A stretch of DNA of 64,000 nt from Hypoxylon rubiginosum (lineage: Eukaryota; Ascomycota; Sordariomycetes; Xylariales; Hypoxylaceae). Below are positions 45,181 to 59,784 of this stretch, in pieces. Each line of letters begins with the position of its first letter. Positions within the stretch are counted from its first letter, which is position 1. Below the pieces are notes generated by a model. The model ran no database searches. It was not told the DNA's origin and saw only the letters and a list, made by a program, of their open reading frames with translations. The stretch spans positions 124,001 to 188,000 of the forward strand of contig CADCXA010000060.1 of NCBI GenBank assembly GCA_902806565.1, given 5' to 3'. A program made the translations under genes and the position numbers.

Positions 45181-48100
45181 ATAAAAATATTATAAATAAC
45201 ATTCTTAATTTTAAACCAAATCCCTATTAATTATTTATATATTAACACCAGTTTTAATTACTAAAAAATAAACGTTAATTATATAAACTTAAAAAAAAAG
45301 GTTAGTTAAATAAAAAAGTTATAATTACGCTTAATTAAACTATTAATATAATTTTTTAATAATAAAGAAAATAAAGATTATTAACGTTATTTTAAGCCAT
45401 TTAAATATTATAATATATTTCTATTAAATATATTAATAAATATAATTAAGTTTTTAATTATTTTAAGTATATATATTATTTTACTTTTTATTTTTACGTC
45501 GCGTTAATATAAATATTTAACTTTTATATTTTTTTATTTTTTATTTATTAATAACTACGATTAAGCGGCGGTATGTTTAAATATATATATATTTTAAAGT
45601 TATTATAATATATGTTAAAATAAAAGTAAGAAACCTTTTTATAGTTATATTTAAATATTTTTTATTTTTATTTATATTATTATTTATATTTTTAAAAAAG
45701 TTAAAATAATATAATATTACGTAAAAAAATAAAACTTTATATTTATTTTAATTTTTTGTTTTTAACGCTAAATATTAGTTTATTAAATATTTTTATTTAT
45801 TAAGTAATAATAATTTAATTAATATATTTATAATGTTATTTAAAATATTTTATAATATATTTTATAAAATGTTAACTACTTTATAAATTAAAAACTAAAG
45901 AAATAATTATAAAACTTTTAATTTTATATTTAATTTATTATTTAATACCGTATATTTTTTATTAATTATTTTAACTATTTTTTTATTTATCTTTTTATAA
46001 TTATCTTTTAATAATTTAAACGATTTTTTTAAAATATTAACTTTTAATTATATTAATTTTTTTATTATTTTAAACTTTTTATAAGTAATATTCCATATTT
46101 TATTATTTATTATAATTATAAATTACCCTTATTTAATCTTATAAAATTTTTATTAGATTTTATTTATTTATTAATTAATTTATTTTATATTATATTTATA
46201 AATATCACTTAACTTTTTTATTATATTATTTTAAATAGTAATAAGCTTTTTTATATAATATATTTATAAAATTTAAAGCTTTATTTTAAACTCGGTTTTA
46301 AAAATATTTAGTTTTTTTATTAAACTTTTTTTAATATAATTTTTAAGCTTTAGTATTTTTATACTTTATTTACTTAAACTATTACACCTTTATTTTTTAT
46401 TAGTATATAAGTTTTTTTTTATATTTATACTTATTATAATAGATTTTTTTTTAATATTAATCGGTGTTATTTTAAAATTTAACGTTAATTTAACGTTAAA
46501 TACACCTATAAAAACCTGTGATAATATAATTAAAAACTAAATAAAGATAATTAATATAATTAAAGATTAAATAAAAACCGTTAATATATTAAAACTCGGT
46601 ATAATTAAGGGTTAATACATTAAAAAAAAAAAAATAAACGTTAAAAAACCTATTAAATACTGGTTTATAACAAGTGGTAAAAAGTTGTTAAAAAGTAATA
46701 AAAGAATTTCTCGCTTTTTTAAATCCCGATTAATAATAGTATTTTAATATAGTTTAAAAACGACGGCGGGAATCGAAGCGAGATTAACAACTAGTAAATC
46801 CCCGTTTTATTTATCGCCGAATTTCTTTTTATATATCCATGATTAATAATTTATAAAAATACCGAATTATTTTATTATAAATAAAAGTGATTTTTATAAC
46901 TGCTAGTTTATAAGTTTAAACGTTATAATAATTTGGTTTTTTTAAAAGTAATTATAATAATATAACGGTTATTATAAACTAAAAACCTTAAAACTTTAAA
47001 TTAACATTTATATATAAAACCAATCTAATAATATTACGCTTTTTACGTAATTAAAAAATTCGTCGTATTATATTAAAAAAAAAAATACCTTATTTACCAC
47101 TTTAATATATCATTAAAAATATATATTACTTATTAACTAATTTTACTAATATAATAAACTAATTAATTGTTTGTTTTAACGTAAACCGTATAAATAAAAT
47201 TATAATTAAAAGTTTTTAAGATAATTAATTTTACTATTTAATTTAATAAGAATATATTTTTAATATTAAAAAACATATAAATTTTTATTAACTTTTTAAA
47301 CGAAAAATAAAAACTTTAAAGTTTTTAAGTATTTTATAAAAGAAGTAACCACGTAAGAAATTATTTTTCGAAACCCTTTATAATGTGTATTTAAATGGCT
47401 TAATATATAAATTAAGCGGAAAAAATAACGTTATTATTATTTATTTCAATTAATAACTTAATTAACTATTTTTTTATTTTTTTTTTTAACATTATTACGT
47501 TTGGTTTAAGGTATTTATTTATATTTAAGCTATTTAAAAAAATAATATTAATAATATTATAAACGGTATTTTTTGCCACGTTTTTTTTAAAAATATTATT
47601 ATTATTTATATTTTTTAATACTTCTTTTTTTATCTTATAATCTTTAATATTAATTTTTTTTATTTTTAAATTATTAACTTTAATAAGGTTTTTTTTAAAA
47701 TAAATACCTTATATTTATAATATAAAAAATAAATATAAATATATATTTTTTTAATAATAAATAAAACTTTCCTTAAAAAATCGGTTATAATTAACAAATA
47801 ATTTTACCTTAACACACCGAAACGGCTCCTTTTACATAAAAATAATACCAATGTTATTAATATTAATACTTTTTTAAAAACCCTTATAAACTTTTAAGGT
47901 TTTTTATATTTTTATTATCTAGTTAATTTAAAAATATTTAATTTAGTTATAATATTTAAAATTAAAATACGCTAGTACTAATAAAACTAGTATACTAGCT
48001 AGCGATTATAACACCGGCGTTTTTTTTAAAACTTTACGTTTAAAAGTATTAGCTTTTTTTTTTTTCTTATTAATCTTAATATTCTCTTAAACGTTTTATT

Positions 48101-48564
48101 AATTTTAATTTATACTTATCTATTTTTCTAGTTTACTAAATATTAAATTAGTATCCTTAGTAACTTTATACCACGATATATATTATTTATTAACATAGAA
48201 AAATAAAAAGTTTATTATATTTTTTATATAAATATAAACCTATTTATTTATTAATCCCTAAAATATAAACTTACAATAAAAAATATAAACTTTTACCAGC
48301 ATTTAAACTTACTCTAGTTTGTTTTTTATATATAAAAAACCAAATTAATAAATTAATTTTAATATTTATTTTTAATAATAAAATTTAAATTTAACACTTT
48401 AATTAATAAAAATGTAGTTTATATTTAAAATAACTAGTTTAATATTAAATACTATTATTACTACTATTACTTTAATAAAAACTTTAAAAATCTATAAATT
48501 ATAATACCGTTTATATTAAATAAACATAAAAATAAATATATATAAAAAATTAATAATTATAAAA

Positions 48565-48566
48565 AA

Positions 48567-48601
<35 letters not shown>

Positions 48602-48605
48602 TAAA
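48565..48605. repeat. (ATA)n microsatellite
   Basis: About ten ATA units in a row near 48569-48600, within AT-rich repeat DNA. Confidence 0.75.
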
Positions 48606-51600
48606 AAATACGTATTTACTAAATAAATATTTATTATAATTCTTAAAATTAAAAACCATTTATTTAGCTTTTAAAATAAATATAATATATAACCGTATAT
48701 TAATATTTATTTTTATAATATTAAAAAAATAAATATTTATTTATTTAACACTATAAATTTTTTATAATAATTTAATTTATACTTTTAAATATAATTATAT
48801 AAGTTTTATATTTAAATATTTAAATATTAAAATAAACATATAAATATAAATATTTTATTTTATTTATTTAAACTTAGAAATTTTTATTAAAAAATCGTTA
48901 GAAAAAGCATAAAAAATATTCTTTTATAAGAATTTAATAAGCGTTTTATACTTTATAAATTAATATAAATATCTAAATACCTAGGTAGTTATAATAAACA
49001 GGTATTTAAATAAAAATATTATATTTATTTATATATTTAAACATAGTATTTTTTCGAATAAAATAAATTTTATATAATATAAAACATATATATTTAAAAA
49101 ATTATAATTTATTATTTAATAGTTATTATATTTTTTAAATTCTAAAATTAAAAAACGCTATAATATCTTACTTATACTCTTATAAAATTCAATACCTTAA
49201 AAAACTAAAACTTATAAAACTTTATATTTTTAATTTACTATTATTAATAACGTTTTTAATATTTAAAAAAACCTTAATTTTTAAAATCCTTAAGAAAATC
49301 TAACCTTTTTATTTATAAAAATAAATCTTTTTTTTTATAACATTATTTAATTCTAACAAAAAAACAAGAACTTTTAGTTTTTAACTTTTTAAAACCTTAT
49401 TTTTATACTTATATTTTTTACTTATTTATTTAAATAGTTATTTAAATAAATAAGTAAATTTTAACCGTTATTTATAAAAATATATAATAATTTTATACTT
49501 TTTTTTAACTAATAATAAATCTCCTAACTTTTTTTTTTATATATAAATAAATATAAAAAAACTATATAAAGAATAATTTTTATAATATGTTATTAAAATA
49601 AAATAAAAACCTTACCGTTTTAATTTTTAATAATTCTTTTTTTTATTTATAAGAATATAAAGAAATTATTATTTAAAAAAATTTATTATTTTAATATTAT
49701 ATTAAAATAAAAAAACTTAAGCTAAAATTTATTATAACGCTAAAAAATTATAAATATAAATTTAAAGTAATTATTTTTTAGAAACGTAAAAATATAATAT
49801 TTTAAAAAAAAAACGAACTTTATATTTTATTAAAAACCAAGGTATATATAATATTATAATATTATAACTAATAATATAAATTCTTTTTTAACTTAAATAC
49901 CATTTTTTTTTTACCATAATAAAATATTATAAATCATTTTTACCTTTATCTTTATCTTTATTTTCTTCTCCTTCTAACTTCTTTTAATATAAATAATTAA
50001 ATATCTTGTATTTAAAGTTACCACACCTTTAAATTTTACACACGTGTTTATTAAACGATCTATTTTTAACAACTTACTTTAAAAACGTTTTATTACCTTT
50101 AAAAATGTTAATTATAAAAAAAATACTTATATTAATAATAATAATAAGGTTTATTTTAAAATATTAACTTAACAATTTATTAATTTTTCGTTTTTAACCC
50201 CTTATAATAACCTTTTTATTAACATGGTTCTTTTTACATATATTAATAACAATAAAAATAATAATAAAACAAGTAAAAAAATCTATAATTATAAGTTATC
50301 TTATATTTCGTTAAAACCTTTTTTTTAGTTTATTTTTTACATGTTATCACCTTTTTTATAAACCGGTTTTTTTACTTTATTTTTTTCTTTAAATAACATA
50401 TATTTATATAAAAAATAAAAGCTTAAATTAATATTAAATTTTTTAATATCTTTATAATAAAAAATATCCTAATAAAAATAATATTTAAATAAGTTTTATT
50501 ATTATATAAAAACATATTAAAAACGAAATAATAAAAAGAATATTTAAATATAAACCAAGGTTTATTTTTATTTAAATTAAAATATCTACGCTTTTATTTT
50601 AATAAATATAATTAAAATATTTAATTAATAATATACCATACCATATATAAAAACCCTTATTTATAAAAAAAATAATTCCAGTTATAATATTATTTTTTTA
50701 AACGTATATTTTTATTATATAATAATTTATTTTTATCTTTTATATTATTACTCATTTGGTGTCACCTCTTAACATCTTTTTAAAATATTTTTAATTATAT
50801 AACTTATTATAAAAGTTCTTTATTTTAATAATATAATAATTTTAATATATATAAAAATTTTTACATATTTTATATTTATAAGCTATTAATTAAACCACGT
50901 AACAATATAATTTATATTATATTGGTACTTTTTTTTACTTATTTACAATAAAAAGCTTTATAAATAAGTTTACTTTAACTTTTAATAACTATTTCTTATT
51001 TAATTAATCACATATTTTTTAATTTTTTTTATTAATTTTATAACATTTTAATTTAAAGGTAAAAAAGTTTTAATTAAAAAATCTTTTAATGTTAATATTA
51101 TTTATAATTACGTTTTTATTTAAACTATAAAGCCGGAAATATAACCGGCTTTTTAAAAAATTAACCACCAACATTAAAAACTTTATATTATATATTTTTA
51201 TAAAAATATTAATATTTTAAATAAATAAACTAATTTTAATTATATTAAACTTAGTTTTACACCCAATTTTTTTTTTAATTTTTAAAAACTTATCTTAATT
51301 ATCGTTTAAAAAACTTTTAAAATAATAATTAAAATTATAAATAAATATAAACTTAAGTTTCTTATTTTTTTTTTATTGTTTATATTTTTTATATAATGTT
51401 ATAAATTATATTTTTAAATATTTTATTAGTATTTTATTTAAGGAAAATAACTATTATATTTTATTTATTTTATATAAAAAAAATATAACTTTATTTTTAT
51501 TAACCTATATATTTAATATAAACTTTAACTTTTATATTTTATAAATTATTAAGGCCGAGTTTTTAAAAATATCGATAAAATAAAATATATTTAAAATAAA

Positions 51601-54600
51601 TAATATAGCTTTAATTAAAACTACTAACAAGTTATTTTTATATTAAAAAAAAGATATTAAAAAAAAACATTTTATAATTAAAAAGCTATATTATTTTAAG
51701 TTATATTAAATAAAAAATAAATATTTTATATATATACCTTTTATTTTTATATCCGCTTTAATAAAAGTTATTAACATTTTTACTTTACTTTAAAGTTTTT
51801 TATAAAAATAACTCTTTTTATAGAAAATAACTATAAAATTTTCTTTAATATTAAAAACATATTAAACTTTTTATTTTAAAATTATTACCCCTTTATTAAA
51901 CATTATTTTAAACGTAATTTAAATCGCTTATAACTATAAAAAGATAATATACTTTAGATTTATACTATAAAAATAAATTATATTATTATTAAATTTTATT
52001 TAATTTAATTAACATTTCTACCTTTTAAAATCATTTAAAAAAACAGTTATTTAACTAAAAAAAAACTAATAATAATTTAAAGTTTTAATGATTATTTTTT
52101 ATATAATAAAATTAAACATATAATTATCATTTTAAACATTTAAAAATAAATATATTAATATAAAAAAAATAATAAATAAATAACTTATTAAACGTATTTA
52201 TAATTTAATTTAAATTATTAATAAATTAATTGCTTATTAAATCGTTTTTATTATTAAAAAATACAATTTAAAATTAGATATTTTAAACTAAATTAATATA
52301 TAAAAATAAAGATTATAAAAAAAAACTTATATAAAATTACTACTTTTATTATTAAAAATTAATAAAAATAACCTTTTTTTTTTATTTATATCTTATAATT
52401 TTTTTTATATCTTTTTTTGTTTTATAAAATTTTAGTAATTATAAAACAGTTCGCTTATATAGATTACTTATATATATATTAATAAGTAAATAAGGAAAAA
52501 AATAAAAATTAATAAAAGCTATATATATATATTAAAATTTAACTTTTACTAATTAAATAAAAAGGAATCTCGTTCCTTTAAATTAAATGTAATAATTTAA
52601 TATAATATAACATATATTTCTAAAAGTTTTTCTTTTATTTCGTTAAATATATATAGTTTAAATATAATAATATCATTTTAATAATTTTAAAACCTTTTTA
52701 AATAAATTAAGCTTCGGCCATTATTATATTATAAAATAATATAAAATATTTTATTAAAATTTTATTTTTATTTTTAAAAGTAATAACATCTAAATAATAT
52801 AGTTTTAAAAGGTTAAGCCCGCTTAATAATCATTATATAATACTTTAACATATAATATTTATATGGTAAATAAACATAGTTTTTAAAAAAAGACTTTAAT
52901 TTTTAAATAAAAATTATCTATTAAATATAAGCTTATTATCCTTAATAACAGTAAATATAATAAACTTATAATTAAAGTTTAATTATATTAATTTATTAAA
53001 TCGTTTTAAATTGTTAAAATCTTTTTTAAAAAACACTTGGTTAATTTTAATTATTTTTTACTTATTTTTTAGAATTTTATATATTAATATAAACTTAAAT
53101 TTATATAATTTAAAATTAATATTTAAAACATAAAATTTAAAGGGTTTTATTTTATATTAAAAATTATTATATTATAATAATAATTATAAGCGAAGTAAAT
53201 AAAAATAAACGTAACTATATCCTCCTATCTAATTAATTTTTTAATATATATAATAATGTTATTTATTATTTATAATATTTAAGATTTAAAAAAAATATAT
53301 AACTATAAAAAAATTAATTTTACACCGTTAAAATAAATAATAATGGTTTATAAATAAATATATATATAATATATTTATTTATTTATATTTATAAATATTT
53401 ATTATAAAGTTGTTAATAAGAAACTATAAAATAAAAAAATAATAATAACGTTAAATTAATAAAAAAAGAAAATTTCATTTTAATTAATTTATTATAACTA
53501 TTTTATTATCTATTTAAAAGATATTTTTATTTATTTAAAATAAATATAAATATTTAATTTTATTATTATATACTATAAAATTAATTATTCTTTTTAATTT
53601 ATATTAAATATTTATTTATTTATAATTATAATAACTAATATAATTTCTAGTAATATAATAAAACTATTATTAACTTTATAAAAAACACTCTCCTTTTTTT
53701 TATAACAACTTTTAAATAAATTAAATTAAATTAAATATAAATAATTTACCTGGCTTTTTAACACGCGCTAGTAATTATTTAACAGGTAAATACACTCAAA
53801 AAAATAATACCGTTAATAATATTAAAAAGTTAATAATATTATTTAAAAATTAATTAATAAAAAAAATATAAAAAACGCTAATTAACTATTAGTAACACTT
53901 CTTAAAAATCTTATTATATTAAATTTAACTTAATTTAAAATAACTATTCTTATTAAATATAACTATAAGATTTTTAATATTAAAAGGTCTTTAAATATAT
54001 TATAACTATTTAATATTATAACAATATAACATTATATTACCTTACTTAATATACAACTTTACCTTACTAATAAAACTTAAAATTATTTTTATTAAGTTTA
54101 TAATAATATGTTTAAACTTTTTTTATACGTTAAATTAGTTTATATTAATATTAACGCTTAAAAAACTTCTTAACTTACCACTTTTTTTTTTAAATAAACT
54201 AAATAATAGAAACTATAAATTTATTTAATTAAAATTAAATTATTTATTTATATCAAATACCTTTATTTTATAATAATAATAAAATTATTATATTTTAAAA
54301 CACATATTTTAAAAATAACTTATAAATTTATTTTATGTAATTTTTATGTTAATTTACTTACTTTTAATTATATTTTTAATTATTTTAAAACAGTTTATTA
54401 TAAAACATTCCTAGGAAATATAAAAAATATAATAATAAAATATAAAAAAAAAGGTAAATATATTATACCTTTAAAACTTATAATAACATACGTTTATATT
54501 GTTTAATATTATAAAATAACATAGTAAGTTTAAATAAATAAAAAGTTTTTAAGTATAACTTATTTATTATAACATAGTATATTTAATTAGTTTTAATATA

Positions 54601-55211
54601 AAAAAAGCTATAAATATATTACTTATTTAATAAAAAGCTTAACAAGTAATTAATAACGTATAAAAAGCGCTATATAAATAAAAAAGTAGCATTTACCCCT
54701 TTTACTTAAAAGCTTATTTTTATAATCGGCGAAGAATTTATATTTTATTATAATTACCCTAATTATATATCTCCTTATTTTAAAAAGCGTTTTTAAAAAG
54801 CTAAAATAATTTAACATTTTTAAATATATAGTTTTAATCTTAACTATACAAATATCCGATAATTATTTAATTTTAAAAATATAAATAATATTATTAATAT
54901 TTAATAAAACATTAATTAATATAATAATTATAATCTTTTATTTAATTAAAAAAGTTTATAATATTAATTCCTAGGTTTAACAAGTTCTTATATTTTTAAC
55001 ACTTTTAATTAATAAGCGACTTATTATAAATACCTAAAAACGGCACAAGGAAATAAAATTATATAAAATTTATATAATTTTATAATATTATTTATTTACG
55101 TTAAAATAAATATAAAAGAAATTAAATTTATAAAATATATTTTTTCCTTATAAATCAAGTTTTAAGTAACTAATATTCCGTTTTTTATAAAACTAAAATA
55201 ATATATAATTA

Positions 55212-55387
55212 TTTTTATAAATATTTATATATTTTATTTTAAACTATAAAATAAGTGAAAATAATATTAAATTATTATTTTATATATTTAATATTTTTTA
55301 TTATTTAATATTTATATAAAACTTATATTATAAAATAAAATATTTATATTTTATTTAAATATTTATCCATATTTAAATATATAATTA
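55212..55387. mobile_element. ~176-bp MITE-like insertion in copies 2 and 3
   Basis: Copy 1 (near 3899) reads ATATAATTACTTATTT across this point; copy 2 has ~176 extra bp flanked by ATATAATTA on both sides. Copy 3 contains the same segment inverted (about 63690-63870). Inner ends share ATAAATATTT...TTTTATTTTA in inverted orientation. Small size, a 9-bp flanking duplication and inverted ends suggest a MITE. Confidence 0.5.
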
Positions 55388-58300
55388 TTTATTTAAATAA
55401 CTTATAAAATAAAAATTAAAAATTTTAAAATAAAAAAAAAAATTAAAACTTTAAATAAATATCTTTAAATAAATCTTAATAATATAAAAAACTTTCTTTA
55501 AAATAACATTTATAATATCTTAAATAGTCTATTAATTTAATAAAACTTTTTAATATAAATAATTTTAAACTTTTATATAATTTAATTAAAATTAATAATA
55601 TAAATTTTTATTTTATTAAACATTTATAAGAATAATTAAAAATAGTTATTTATAAAATATTCCATATTATATATATATAAAATCAATTAAACATTAACTA
55701 GTTAAAATAATATTATAACTAATTAAAAAAAAAACTATTATATAATAAAAATATTTAAATTTTATACTTTTTTAAAGTTATTATTATTATTTAAGTAAAT
55801 ATTTATTATTAATATATATATTTAATATCTCGGATAAATACTAGCGACTTAAACTAATATTAATTTAAATTAAAAGTGATTTTTTATTGTAATATTATCC
55901 AAATAAATATTTAATTATTAAAATATCTTAAATATATAACCCACCGAAATCAGCTTTTATTTTCTATTATAAAAAATTAAAAAAAACCTTATATATATAA
56001 TATTATTTTATTATAACTAAACCGGCTTTTTAGTTATTTATTCTTATTATTATTTTTTTATTTATTATTAAAATACCTAAATAAATAATTAAATTATATA
56101 ACATTTATTTATTAAATATATATAACTAATTAAAAATATAAAAAATCTTTTAATCTATTAATTTATATTTTTTATAATATTATTATAAACTATAATTTAT
56201 TAGTTATTAAAATAAAAAGCGATAAATAATATTTAATTAATATAAATACTATTAATTTCATTTTTAAAAAACCCAGCCACTTTTTAAACTTTAAAAAATA
56301 TAAGTTAAAAAAATATATAACATATAATATAAAATCCCAATTATTTTTTTTTATATTTAATCTAAAAATTATAAATAAAAATTATTTAAAGGTTTATTTT
56401 TTTTATAATAAATTATAGTTTTTTAATATATAGTAAAATATTATATATAAATTCATATAAATAATTTATTTTTTTTATATAAACGTTTAATTTTTTTTAT
56501 ATTATTACCTTTAAAATTTTATTTTTAAAATCATTATTTTAAAGCCGGCTTACTTATTATTTATTTAATATAAAAATAATTTATATAATATAAAAAATAA
56601 ATCTTTTCATTTTAAAATATATAAACTTTATATTTAAATAATACTTTAATTTAAAAGAAAATAAACTAGATAATTATTTAAATAAAAACTAATTAAAAGA
56701 GGATTTTAAAAAATGTAAAAGTATTAATAATAAATTTAATTTTAAAAAAAAAAGATATATTAATAAAAAACAAGCCGAAAAAAAAAAAATGAAAAAATTA
56801 TTTTATAAATATAAAAACAATCCTTTTATTGTTATTAACTTTAATAAAAAAAATCTATTTAATGGTAATTTAAAACCCTTTAAATATTATTAATAAAATA
56901 TTAAAATTATAAATAAAAATAAGTTTATATATAAGCGGTATTTTATTAAAATAAAAACAATTATCCGTTATATTAAAAAACAATAAATAAAATATATTTT
57001 TATACTTTTAAAATAAAATTAATAAATTAATTAATTATAAAATAAATACTACTTAAAAATCCTATAAAAAAATTAAAAAACTTGTTTTTAATTTATCCAA
57101 ATCCATGTCGTGGTTTAATTTATACATTAACATTTAAATTAGAAAATTAATAAAAATAAATAATTTAAGTAAAATTTATAAAAAAAAAGTTCTTTTATCA
57201 TATTTTAAAAAATATTTCAATTTACTTTTAAATAATATATAATATATAAAATTAATTTTTATATTAATAATTAATATATAAGTAATATATATTTTTTTAA
57301 TAACTAAGTATTAATATATTATTAACCATAACTATAAATAATTTAAAATCTTATAAAAATATACCGTTTAAAATACTAAAAACACAAGAATCGTTTTATA
57401 TTTATAACGGATTTAAAACAATAAATTGATATTATTTTATAGACTTTTAAAAAAAACTTTAAATTAAATAAATAATATATTTTAACTATGTTATTTTTCC
57501 TTTTTTTAACTTTTACTAAGGCTCAGCCATCCTTTATTTTATAATTTTAATTTAAAGATATTTATATAACATTAATTTAAAATTTAAAAAAAGTAAACCT
57601 TAAGCTTCTAATTAAATTTCGCTTAGTATATATTAAAGTGTATTTTAATCTAAAAAATAAATAAGTTTTTTTAAGATTAAAATCCCTAAACCTTTTAAAT
57701 CCTTAGCTTTTTAAACTTTTTAAATCCCGGAGCGATTTTTTTTTTAAAGCCTTTTTATTTACTATTAATATAAAATTAAAAAAACATTTTTACTTTTTAA
57801 GATTATTTAAGAACTTATTTTTTTACTAAACCTATATATTTTTTTATTAATTATTATAATTTAACATTAAATTTTTATAATAAAAAATCTAAATAATAAT
57901 TTAAAAAATTTAATTAAACTTTAAATCCATTTAAATAAAAACAAATTATTACTCTTATTAAAAAAATAATTTAATAATATATATATTTTTTATAATATAA
58001 AAAAAGTTTTTATTAACATTTACTATATATTTAATAAATATATTACTTTAAAAAAAATAATTAAGTAAGTAAAAAAAATTAAATAATTCGCCGGGTTTTA
58101 AAATATAATAATTAATTATAACCTTTAATATATAATAAAAAATAATATTAATTAAAATAATACGTATTTTTTTTTTTTATATAACTTTTTTAAAGCTAAT
58201 AGTTATAATATTTTTATACTTTTTTCTTAAGAACTTTTTACTAATTTTTATAGTGAATATTAACAAGATATTACGAAACTTAGTTATAAAATATATATTT

Positions 58301-59784
58301 AACTTAAATATCTTTTAATGTTATTATTTTAACCGTTATATATACGTTAATTTATAAGTTATTTATTAAAATTTAAAGCCTTAATAAAAACTTATTTAAC
58401 AAGTAATAAACCACGGCCACTCCAAAAATAATTATCAGTTTATAAAATTAACACCGGAATAGTTTGTTTTTTTAAATAAAAATCCTAAAATCGTGAAAAT
58501 AATAGAAAATATAAAAAAACTTCTAGTTTAAAGCTTAAAAAAACGTTAAAAGTTTTATTAAAAAATTAATACATGTAAAACTAAACTATATAAAAAGAAG
58601 ATAAATAAGATTTAAAAAGAATAAACTGAATAACAAGTAATACAAAATATTAAATAATAAATCCAAAAAAACAACGTTAAAAACCTTGTTAAGGTAAGTT
58701 AAAAAAACATTATATTATTATATTTAAATTATACCGATATACTAAAAGCGTTAAAAAAAATAGTTATAATTAATATTAAATAATAATTAAAATGTAAAAC
58801 GTATATAGTTACTATAATTATTAAATATTATTTTATTTAAAAATAAAGGATAAATAAAATATATAAAATCACGGAACCGTTTTTATTATCTAAGTTATAA
58901 CTATTTTTTTATAATTATATTAAGTAGTTAAAAAGATTAATTTAAATGGAGAAGCTAGGCTTAAAAAAAAAATTAATAAGGTGTTTTATATATGTAATTA
59001 AAGTTTTAATATTATTTTTAAAAAACTTATTATATGATAGTTTTTACTGTTATTTTTATTCCATTTAAAAAGCGACTAGGTATTTTAAAAGAATATATTT
59101 AAAGCGTTTAAAATTAAATTAAAAGGTTAAGTGTTTTATTTATATATTAAATATTTAGTTATAATATAAAGCGTATTTTTAAAATTATACGAAGCAAATA
59201 TATAAAATCTTGTTAGGAATAAAATAAAAAAAATAAGTTAATATTATATTATTAAACTAGTATATTTAAATATTTATAGATAATTTTAATAAAATAACTT
59301 ACATTATAAAAATAATATTATAATAATAACTATATAATTATATAACTATATATTTTATTTTAAAAAATAAAAAAAAAAACGGCTTTTATTTAAAAAAAAA
59401 CTAAAAATTTATAATAAATAATATATAATAATACACTTAATTTTTAAAAAAAACAGCGAAAAGGAAAAATATAATTTTAAATATTTAAAAACTTATATTT
59501 AACGTGTGATATATATATTATAAAAAATTATTATTATATTAAGTTAAGTATATTAATTTTATAAATTTATTTAAGTAAGTTAAATAAGTTTAAATTTAAC
59601 GGTTATGGTTATTTAAGCAGCCTTTTTATTTTTATTATTTAAAAAAAATATATTATGTAACTTAAAGGATATAAATAAGTGAAAAAAGTGAGATTAAGGC
59701 GGTTATAATAAATTGTTATTTATAAGAATCGCAACATAATATATAAATTTACTGTGTATAATATAGCCGCGAGAAATATTATTA

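Larger units (their letters stand above)
43513..59784 (+). mobile_element. Large repeat, copy 2 (~16.3 kb) nested in copy 3
   Basis: This segment separates the two parts of copy 3 and ends at the family terminus AAATATTATTA (59774-59784). TTATTAAAA occurs at both junctions (43504-43512 and 59779-59787), giving a target duplication of 3 to 9 bp; the exact length is ambiguous because the element end itself is TTATTA. 51313-59684 aligns with copy 1. 43513-51312 has no counterpart in the window because copy 1 runs off the left edge, so I infer, but cannot prove, that it is the first half of the same element. The whole is RIPped and no protein is recognisable. No clear TIR was found, though both ends have a CCCGG / CTCGCGG block followed by TATATTAT. 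Confidence 0.65.

Noticed and set aside
44996..45202. Leu/Phe-rich 68-codon frame
   Set aside because: It is the complement of an AAT microsatellite in non-coding repeat DNA.
46770..46835. tRNA-like stretch (TTCGATTCCCGCC on the minus strand)
   Set aside because: A T-loop-like motif is present but T-stem and anticodon-stem pairing fail and no D-arm is visible; probably chance within RIPped DNA.
43513..59784. Terminal inverted repeats of the 16-kb segment
   Set aside because: Both ends have a short C/G block followed by TATATTAT, but the alignment needs gaps and non-RIP changes, so I do not call TIRs.
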